Assembly (NCBI GenBank): GCA_030045215.1
Contig: JASIBJ010000382.1
Location: 1-11,915, forward strand
Direction: 5' to 3'
From: Streptosporangiaceae bacterium
Lineage (GTDB): Bacteria; Actinomycetota; Actinomycetes; Streptosporangiales; Streptosporangiaceae
Length of the DNA: 11,915 nucleotides
Positions 6,798 to 11,915 of the stretch are shown here, piece by piece. The notes beneath the pieces are model-generated. The model was not told the origin of the DNA and did no database searches. It was given only the letters and a program-made list of their open reading frames with translations. Position 1 is the first letter of the stretch. The number at the start of each line of letters is the position of its first letter. The position numbers were made by a program, and so were the translations under genes.

Positions 6798-7343
6798 ATG
6801 TCGTATCAGCCGTACCCGACCGGCGGCTATCAGCCTTATCCCGCCGGCGGAGGCCAGATGGCCCCGCGGCCGCCGCAGCCATCGTCGGTGCGGACCGCGG
6901 TGTGGCTCATGTATGCCGGCGGCGCCCTCAGCCTTATCAGCGCGATCCTCGTTCTAGCCCTCGGCGGCCGGATCAAATCGGCGGTCAACAAGGCACTCGT
7001 GAAGAACAACGCGACGCTGAGCAGTGAAGGCAAGAAGACGCTGACCTTGTCCCAGATCCACTCGATCGCGTCCGCGTACGTCGTCATCATCGTGGTTGTG
7101 CTGCTGATCGCGGTGGCCCTGTGGGCGTGGATGGCGTGGGCCAATGGCCGGGGCCGGCCGTGGGCGCGCATCGTGGCCAGCGTTCTGTTCGGCCTTAACA
7201 CCCTCTTCCTGCTCTACGGCATCAGCAGGGCCGGAACGTCGACGCTGTTCACCGGCCTTGGCTGGCTCATCGGCCTGGCCGCGATCATCATGCTGTGGCA
7301 GCGGGCTTCCTCGGCGTACTTCAAACCGGGGCCGGCCTACTAA
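6798..7343 (+). CDS. Small four-helix membrane protein with YQPYP-repeat N-terminus
   Basis: A 181-residue protein of unknown function. The N-terminus is rich in Tyr, Pro and Gly with a tandem octapeptide (YQPYPTGG, YQPYPAGG), then a Pro/Gln stretch. Four hydrophobic helices follow, roughly at residues 33-55, 91-117, 125-144 and 150-167. A polar loop containing KSAVNKALVKNNATLSSEGK lies between the first two. The layout (disordered Pro/Gly/Tyr tail plus a four-helix core) is common among actinobacterial membrane proteins without assigned function. The start ATG has AGGAG five nt upstream. The gene is transcribed in the same direction as the paaX-like gene but 151 bp away, and its TAA overlaps the convergent RidA-like stop. 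No link to aromatic metabolism is visible in the protein itself. Confidence 0.85.
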   Translation: MSYQPYPTGGYQPYPAGGGQMAPRPPQPSSVRTAVWLMYAGGALSLISAILVLALGGRIKSAVNKALVKNNATLSSEGKKTLTLSQIHSIASAYVVIIVVVLLIAVALWAWMAWANGRGRPWARIVASVLFGLNTLFLLYGISRAGTSTLFTGLGWLIGLAAIIMLWQRASSAYFKPGPAY

Positions 7344-7759
7344 CTGCTGCCCCGGTCGCTGTCCGGGACGACCGCGTAGCCCTGGATCTCGACCAGCGCG
7401 GCGGCATCCCAAAGCCGGGTCACGCCGACGGCGGCCATCGCCGGGTACTCGCGCCCGGCCAGGCGGCGCCAGACCGCGCCGATCTCGCGCCCGCGGGCGC
7501 GGTAGTCGGCCAGGTCGACCGCGTAAATGGTCAGGCTGGCCAGGTGCTCGGGCCGGCCGCCGGCCGCCGCGAGCGCGGTCAGCAGGTTCTCGAGCGCGAG
7601 CTCGAACTGCTCGGTGACCGTCGCGCCGACAACCATGCCGTCCGGGCCGAGGGCCGTCTGGCCGGCCAGGAAGACCACTCGCCCGCCGGTGGCCACGACC
7701 GCGTGCGTGAAGCCCGACGGTGGGGCCAGCGATGACGGGTTGACCCGCTCGATGCTCAT
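7340..7759 (-). CDS. RidA-family (YjgF/L-PSP) protein
   Basis: A 139-residue protein with the chorismate-mutase-like RidA fold signature: GGRVVFLAGQTALGPDG (25-41), TEQFELALENLLTALAAAGG (49-68), LTIYAVDLADY (76-86) and YPAMAAVGVTRLWDAAALVE (105-124). Classical RidA hydrolyses reactive enamines/imines to ketones and ammonia using an arginine in the PARS motif. Here the equivalent position is Met108 (PAM), although Glu124 is kept, so it belongs to a Rid subgroup that may not have the standard deaminase activity. The start ATG shares ATGA with the stop of the flavoenzyme gene, and GAGGTG lies five nt upstream, so the two are co-translated. This coupling suggests it acts on a product of that enzyme, for example an amino-cyclohexene-type intermediate from 2-aminobenzoyl-CoA (inference). 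Confidence 0.9.
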   Translation of the reverse strand: MSIERVNPSSLAPPSGFTHAVVATGGRVVFLAGQTALGPDGMVVGATVTEQFELALENLLTALAAAGGRPEHLASLTIYAVDLADYRARGREIGAVWRRLAGREYPAMAAVGVTRLWDAAALVEIQGYAVVPDSDRGSS

Positions 7760-10266
7760 CTCGTCACCTCTGCTCCTGACCGCGGTCTGGCCGTCGAATT
7801 TCCAGCCGCCGAGTTGCCTCCCGCCGAGTTGCCGGCCGCCTGGGCTATTTGCGCCGCCGGGGCTGTTTCTGGCCGCCAGCGGGCATGCCGCGTCCTGGCG
7901 TCATCGGCGCGGATGAGCTCAAGCCGTGGCCGCGGCCCGTCGGTGCGCCCGGTCTGCGGCGGCCGGCTCCCCGCCTGCCACTGCGCGGGCCAGCTCACGC
8001 CCGGCCCCGCGTATCCCTGGTCAGCCGCTGCGTGCAGGGTCCAGTTCGGGTCATACAGATGAGCCCGTCCAAGGGCACACAGGTCAGCTCGCCCGGCCAG
8101 GATGATCGAGTTCACGTCGTCGTAGGACGAGATCACGCCCACCGCGATCGTGGCGATGTCGACCTGGTTGCGGATCGCGTCCGCGAACGGCGTCTGGTAT
8201 GAGCGGCCGAAGGCCGGCTGCTCATCCGGCGTCACCTGGCCGGTGGACACATCAATCGCGTCCGCTCCGGCCGCCCTGAACGCGCGCGCGATCTCGATCG
8301 CGTCCGTTCCGGTTACCCCGCCGTCCACCCAGTCGGTCGCCGAGATGCGCACCGTCATCGGCCTGCGCTCGGGCCAGACCGCCCGCATCGCATCGAAGAT
8401 CTCCAGCGGGTAGCGCAGCCGCCCGGCCAGCGTCCCGCCGTAGGAGTCGGTGCGCTGGTTGGTGACCGGCGAGATGAACGACGAGAGCAGGTAGCCGTGG
8501 GCGCAGTGCAGCTCGAGCAGGTCGAACCCGCAGCGGTCAGCGGCCTTTGCCGCGGCCACGAACTGGCGGCGGATCTCGGCCATCTCGGCCAGGCTCAGCT
8601 CGCGCGGCACCTGGCTGATGCCGGGCAGGTAGGGGATCGGGGACGGGCCGCACACCGGCCAGTTCCCCGACTCCAGCGGCAGGTCGATGCCCTCCCACAT
8701 CAGCCGGGTCGATCCCTTACGGCCGGAATGGCCAAGCTGCAGCCCCATCTTCGCTCCCGACGCGGAGTGGACGAAGGCGACGATGCGCCGCCATGCCGCC
8801 TCGTGCTCGGGCGCGTACATCCCGGCGCAGCCGGGCGAGATCCGCCCTTCCGCACTGACGCAGACCATCTCGGTCATGACCAGCCCGGGCCCGCCCAGCG
8901 CCTTGCCGCCCAGATGCACGAGGTGGAATTCGGATGGCAGGCCGTCGGCCGCCGAGTACATGTCCATCGCCGAGACCACCACCCGGTTGGCCAGCTCCAG
9001 GTCGCGCAGGCGGAATGGCTGGAACATCGGCGGCACGACCGTGCCAGGCCCGAGTCCGCGGCGCCTGACATGACCGGCGAACCATGCGTCCATCCGGCCA
9101 GTGAACTCCGGGTCGCGCAGCCGCAGGTTGTCGTGGGTGACCCGCCGGCTACGGGTCATGATGTTAAAGGCGAATTGCTCGGGCTCCTGGCCGGTGTACT
9201 GGCCGAGGTTCTCGAACCACTCCAGGCTGGCCTGCGCGGCCCGCTGGGTGGAAGCCACCACCGGCCGCCGCTCGGCCTCGTAGGCCTCCAGGGCGGCGGC
9301 AACGCGGGCGCCGTCGTCTTGCTCGCGCTCACCCTGCTGACCGCAGCCATGCTCGTGCAGGCAGGCGGCCAGGGCCAGCGCGTCCTCCATCGCCAGCTTC
9401 GTCCCCGAGCCGATGGAAAAGTGCGCGGTATGCGCGGCGTCGCCGAGCAGAACGATGTTGCCATCCCGCCAGCTGTCGCACCGTAGCGTCGCGAACCTGA
9501 GCCAGCGCGAGTTGTTGGCCAGCACCTTGTGCCCGCCCAGCACGCTGCCGAACAGCTCGCCGATCCGCTCGATCGACCGCTCATCGGACTGGCCAGGCGC
9601 CAGCTGGCCGGCCGCCAGCCGCTCGAAACCCGCCGCCCGCCAGACGTCGTCGTGCATCTCAACGATGAACGTGCTGCCTGAGGCGTCGTACGGGTAGCCA
9701 TGGATCTGCATGACGCCGTACGGGGTCTGCTCGATATAGAACTTGAACGAGTCGAAGACCAGGTCGGTACCCAGCCATATGTACCGGCAGTCTCGAACGT
9801 CAAATTCAGGACGGAACGAGGTGGCCCGACCACTGCGGATCGCTGAGTTCGCGCCGTCCGCCGCGACGACCAGGTCGTAGTCCCGGCTGAGGGTCGCGGC
9901 GTCGGGCGCCTCCGTGCGGTAGTGAACGGTCACTCCGATTTCGGCGCACCGTCCCTGCAGCAGCTCAAGCAGGCGGCGTCGGCCCATGGCCGCGAAGCCG
10001 TGCCCGCCGCTGGTGATGACCTCACCCTGGTAGTGCACGTCGATGTCATCCCAGCGCGCGAACTCCCGTTCCATCTGCTGGTAGATGGCCGGGTCAGCGT
10101 TCTCGATGCCGCCGAGCGTCTCGTCGGAGAACACCACGCCGAAGCCGAACGTGTCATCGGGAGCGTTCCGTTCCCATACGGTGATCTCGGCCGTCGGGAG
10201 CAACTGGCGGGCGAGCGCGGCGAAGTACAGCCCGCCAGGACCCCCGCCGGCGACCGCGATGCGCAT
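7756..10266 (-). CDS. Bifunctional aryl-CoA flavin monooxygenase / OYE-type reductase
   Basis: An 836-residue fusion. Residues 1-400 are a class A flavoprotein hydroxylase: GGGPGG dinucleotide loop (7-12), DG motif VVAADGANSAIRSG (133-146) and the FAD-binding GDAAHTAHFSIGSGTKLAMED (275-295). Residues about 412-765 are an old-yellow-enzyme/NADH:flavin oxidoreductase barrel: PPMFQPFRLRDLELANRVVV, LGHSGRKG (511-518), ELHCAHGYLLSSFISP with NQRTDSYGG, Arg640 and the phosphate-site LGRAHLYDP (732-740). This two-domain order matches 2-aminobenzoyl-CoA monooxygenase/reductase and the related salicylyl-CoA 5-hydroxylase/oxidoreductase group, which hydroxylate C5 of the ring of a CoA thioester; the aminobenzoyl enzyme also reduces the ring. 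The tail 766-836 is low-complexity. ATG is chosen at 10266 (GGAGGG four nt upstream); the frame also opens at a GTG at 10299, which lies at the predicted transcription start. Confidence 0.9.
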   Translation of the reverse strand: MRIAVAGGGPGGLYFAALARQLLPTAEITVWERNAPDDTFGFGVVFSDETLGGIENADPAIYQQMEREFARWDDIDVHYQGEVITSGGHGFAAMGRRRLLELLQGRCAEIGVTVHYRTEAPDAATLSRDYDLVVAADGANSAIRSGRATSFRPEFDVRDCRYIWLGTDLVFDSFKFYIEQTPYGVMQIHGYPYDASGSTFIVEMHDDVWRAAGFERLAAGQLAPGQSDERSIERIGELFGSVLGGHKVLANNSRWLRFATLRCDSWRDGNIVLLGDAAHTAHFSIGSGTKLAMEDALALAACLHEHGCGQQGEREQDDGARVAAALEAYEAERRPVVASTQRAAQASLEWFENLGQYTGQEPEQFAFNIMTRSRRVTHDNLRLRDPEFTGRMDAWFAGHVRRRGLGPGTVVPPMFQPFRLRDLELANRVVVSAMDMYSAADGLPSEFHLVHLGGKALGGPGLVMTEMVCVSAEGRISPGCAGMYAPEHEAAWRRIVAFVHSASGAKMGLQLGHSGRKGSTRLMWEGIDLPLESGNWPVCGPSPIPYLPGISQVPRELSLAEMAEIRRQFVAAAKAADRCGFDLLELHCAHGYLLSSFISPVTNQRTDSYGGTLAGRLRYPLEIFDAMRAVWPERRPMTVRISATDWVDGGVTGTDAIEIARAFRAAGADAIDVSTGQVTPDEQPAFGRSYQTPFADAIRNQVDIATIAVGVISSYDDVNSIILAGRADLCALGRAHLYDPNWTLHAAADQGYAGPGVSWPAQWQAGSRPPQTGRTDGPRPRLELIRADDARTRHARWRPETAPAAQIAQAAGNSAGGNSAAGNSTARPRSGAEVTR
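7791..7833 (-). repeat. 15-bp tandem repeat in the 3' end of the flavoenzyme gene
   Basis: CCGCCGAGTTGCC occurs at 7806-7818 and 7821-7833 with a 15-bp period, and a degenerate third unit lies at about 7791-7803. On the coding strand it gives the peptide GNSAGGNSAAGNS near residues 812-824. It is in frame, so copy number could vary without breaking the gene. Confidence 0.7.
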
Positions 10267-10305
10267 GACGCCCTCCACATGGTGGTTGTCCCCGGACACG
10301 GCGAG

Positions 10306-10346
10306 AGTATGCCGTCTGTGCGACGGTCGTCAACAGAACGCGATAT
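10306..10346 (-). promoter_or_regulatory. Flavoenzyme-RidA operon promoter with candidate operator
   Basis: On the minus strand TTGACG (10328-10333) is 16 nt from CATACT (10306-10311), giving a predicted start near 10299 and a leader of about 33 nt with the GGAGGG site. Over the 28 bases from -35 to -10, 20 are identical to the ligase promoter at 5715-5742. The preceding ATATCGCGTTC (10336-10346) aligns with GTATTCGCCGCTTC of the ligase site, allowing small gaps. This points to shared control of the two operons. Confidence 0.6.
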
Positions 10347-10412
10347 GTGCCGAGCCCGCAACTTCGTTCGCGACACGCCGGTCGCGTCTGCCACAAACTC
10401 GCGCTTCCTCGC

Positions 10413-10418
10413 TACCGT
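10413..10418 (+). promoter_or_regulatory. Candidate -10 element of the ftsK-like gene
   Basis: TACCGT fits TAnnnT and ends seven nt before the ATG at 10426, and no purine-rich ribosome binding site precedes that ATG. The mRNA may therefore be leaderless. No clear -35 is seen, so confidence is low. Confidence 0.25.
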
Positions 10419-10425
10419 TGGCACC

Positions 10426-11915
10426 ATGGCGACTCGTGCGCCGAAGGGCGCAGCGCGCCCACGTGGCGGCACGGCAAGCCGGACGCGGCAGGGGGCTAGT
10501 TACTCGCGTGCCCGGTCGGCGGCTTCCACGCGTGGTCGGCGCACCACGAGTTCCTACGGGCGGAGCGGCAGGAATTCCGGTCGCAGGTCGCCCTATCGCC
10601 GGCCGCCGCCCGCGCCATCGACGAACCCGTTCGTGATCTTGGCCGGCTGGATCGTCGGCGCGGTCGCGGGCATATGGATGGGCCTGGCCAGCACGGTCGG
10701 GCTCGGTGTGCGCGCGCTCGGGCGCAGCGCGAGGGACCTCGACCCGCTGCATCGCAGGGATGGCGTCGGCCTGCTCGCGCTTTGCGGGGCGATCGTCGCG
10801 GCCGCCGCGATCTGGTGGGACATGAGCGGCCCGGTCCGGCCAGTCGGGAACTTCGTCAACGCGCTGTTCGGGTCGGGCTCGTGGACCGTGCCGTTGCTGC
10901 TCGCGCTGCTGGCCTGGCGGTTCCTGCGGCACCCGGACAACAACGCGGCCACGGCCCGGATCGTGATCGGCTGGTCGGCGCTGATGGTCGGCGCACTCGG
11001 CCTCGCGCACGTGGCGTCCGGCACGCCGCGGTGGTCAGCCGGCCTGCCCGCCATCCGGGCAGCCGGAGGGCTCATCGGCTTTGCGGCCTCGGTTCCGCTG
11101 GTCGACCTCGTTACCAAATGGGGCGCGACGCCGGTCCTGCTGCTCATCGCCGGTTTCGGCCTGCTGGTAATAACCGGCACGCCGTTGCACCGAGTCCCCG
11201 GCCGGTTCGCGGAACTGCACGGGTTCATGTTCGGTCGTGGCGCGGACGCTGACCCGGCGAAGGGGGAGGACGCGGAAAGCGCGGCCACGCCAGGGACAGG
11301 TGGCCCGCTCGGCAAGCTCGGCCGGCGGCGGGCGGACGCCATCGAGGCGGGGGCTCGCGATCGGGCCTATGACAGCCCGCTGCTCGGCGGGACCCTGTAC
11401 AAGAGCCAGGCCGGGGCCGCCGGGCCGGGCCAGCTTGCCGATAGCGCTGCCGACGGGACCGGGACTGACGGGCCCGGCGGGGATCAGGTCGACGCCGATG
11501 CCGTGGCCGAGGCGCTGAAGTTCTCCCGCCTGGTCGGCGGCCACGCGGCCGCCGAGGCGGGTTGGCATGAGGACTGGTTCTCCTCGGCCGCTCCCGCGCC
11601 CGACAGCCATCCCGCCGGCCCGGCCGGGGCGGCCGCCGCGTCGCCGTCAGGCAAGCCCGAGCAGCTGACGCTGGCCGCCTCCACGGACGCCAGCTACACC
11701 CTGCCGCCCGTCGCGCTGCTGAAGCCCGGCACGACGGCCAGGGCCCGCACGAGGTCCAACGACGGCGTGGTCGAGGCTCTGTCGGCTGTCCTTGATCAGT
11801 TCGAGGTCGACGCGCAGGTCACCGGATTTACTCGCGGCCCGACCGTGACGCGCTATGAGATCGAGCTGGCGCCTGCGGTCAAGGTGGAGCGGGTCACCCA
11901 GCTCTCCAAGAACAT
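10426..11915 (+). CDS. ftsK: FtsK/SpoIIIE-type DNA translocase (partial, C-terminal motor missing)
   Basis: An open frame of 496 codons runs off the right edge. Residues 1-65 are very basic (Arg/Ser/Pro-rich). About 68-251 contain hydrophobic helices (near 68-95, 113-130, 151-167, 178-197, 212-230 and 233-251), the membrane anchor of FtsK. About 270-440 are an acidic, Gly/Ala/Pro-rich linker. From about 445 the start of the FtsK alpha domain is visible (VVEALSAVLDQFEVDAQVTG, then TVTRYEIELAPAVKVERVTQ). The ATPase Walker motifs and the gamma domain would lie beyond the window. FtsK pumps chromosomal DNA at the division septum or spore septum. The ATG lacks a ribosome binding site. It is divergent from the flavoenzyme across about 160 bp and probably marks the edge of the catabolic locus. 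Confidence 0.9.
   Translation, partial: MATRAPKGAARPRGGTASRTRQGASYSRARSAASTRGRRTTSSYGRSGRNSGRRSPYRRPPPAPSTNPFVILAGWIVGAVAGIWMGLASTVGLGVRALGRSARDLDPLHRRDGVGLLALCGAIVAAAAIWWDMSGPVRPVGNFVNALFGSGSWTVPLLLALLAWRFLRHPDNNAATARIVIGWSALMVGALGLAHVASGTPRWSAGLPAIRAAGGLIGFAASVPLVDLVTKWGATPVLLLIAGFGLLVITGTPLHRVPGRFAELHGFMFGRGADADPAKGEDAESAATPGTGGPLGKLGRRRADAIEAGARDRAYDSPLLGGTLYKSQAGAAGPGQLADSAADGTGTDGPGGDQVDADAVAEALKFSRLVGGHAAAEAGWHEDWFSSAAPAPDSHPAGPAGAAAASPSGKPEQLTLAASTDASYTLPPVALLKPGTTARARTRSNDGVVEALSAVLDQFEVDAQVTGFTRGPTVTRYEIELAPAVKVERVTQLSKN

Noticed and set aside
7144..7735. Plus-strand frames across the RidA-like gene
   Set aside because: They are shadows opposite a clear RidA-family protein and show Arg/Pro/Gly-rich composition.
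8497..9486. Plus-strand open frame of 329 codons
   Set aside because: It is antisense to the flavoenzyme, whose motifs are clear along this whole stretch; composition is that of a shadow frame.
10267..10299. Longer flavoenzyme start (GTG at 10299)
   Set aside because: The GTG coincides with the predicted transcription start, so leaderless use cannot be excluded, but ATG at 10266 has GGAGGG and directly precedes the conserved FAD-binding strand.
1..11915. RNA genes, CRISPR arrays, transposases or integrases
   Set aside because: No cloverleaf-like tRNA, rRNA segment, regularly spaced repeat array or recombinase gene could be recognised by reading both strands; small RNAs cannot be excluded this way.

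Overview
The window is GC-rich, densely coded DNA with strong G/C bias at third codon positions, frequent GTG starts and gene families typical of high-GC Actinomycetota (SigE-family sigma factor, fused MFS/spermidine-synthase protein, actinobacterial-type FtsK). No genus can be assigned from the sequence alone. Nine protein genes are supported; two run off the window edges. No rRNA, tRNA, CRISPR array or transposase was found, and no gene-free stretch exceeds about 175 bp.

Layout. 1-1334 (minus): a SigE-family sigma factor whose stop codon overlaps the start of a single-pass membrane protein that leaves the left edge, a likely sigma/regulator pair. 1413-3887 (minus): a fused multi-pass membrane/spermidine synthase-like protein. 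4063-5679 (minus): an aryl-CoA ligase of the benzoate/2-aminobenzoate class. 5783-6646 (plus): a divergent PaaX-family repressor. 6798-7343 (plus): a small four-helix membrane protein. 7340-7759 and 7756-10266 (minus): a RidA-like protein translationally coupled to a large two-domain flavoenzyme (flavin monooxygenase plus old-yellow-enzyme-type reductase) of the 2-aminobenzoyl-CoA monooxygenase/reductase or salicylyl-CoA 5-hydroxylase class. 10426-end (plus): the N-terminal part of an FtsK/SpoIIIE DNA translocase.

Functional core. Ligase, bifunctional flavoenzyme, RidA-like protein and PaaX-type regulator look like an aerobic aryl-CoA catabolic locus: an ortho-substituted benzoate (anthranilate or salicylate) is activated to its CoA thioester, then hydroxylated and possibly reduced. 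The RidA-like protein favours a nitrogen-containing intermediate, hence anthranilate, but this is inference. Ring cleavage and beta-oxidation genes are not in the window.

Two sequence-level observations stand out. First, the ligase and the flavoenzyme, more than 4 kb apart, have nearly the same promoter (TTGAC-type -35, 16-nt spacer, identical CATACT -10) with matching upstream bases, so they are probably one regulon, most simply under the PaaX-like protein. Second, the 3' ends of the ligase gene and of the membrane/spermidine synthase gene, with the noncoding bases after both stops, form an imperfect direct repeat of about 65 bp enclosing the membrane/spermidine synthase gene. This suggests old insertion or duplication at a gene 3' end.
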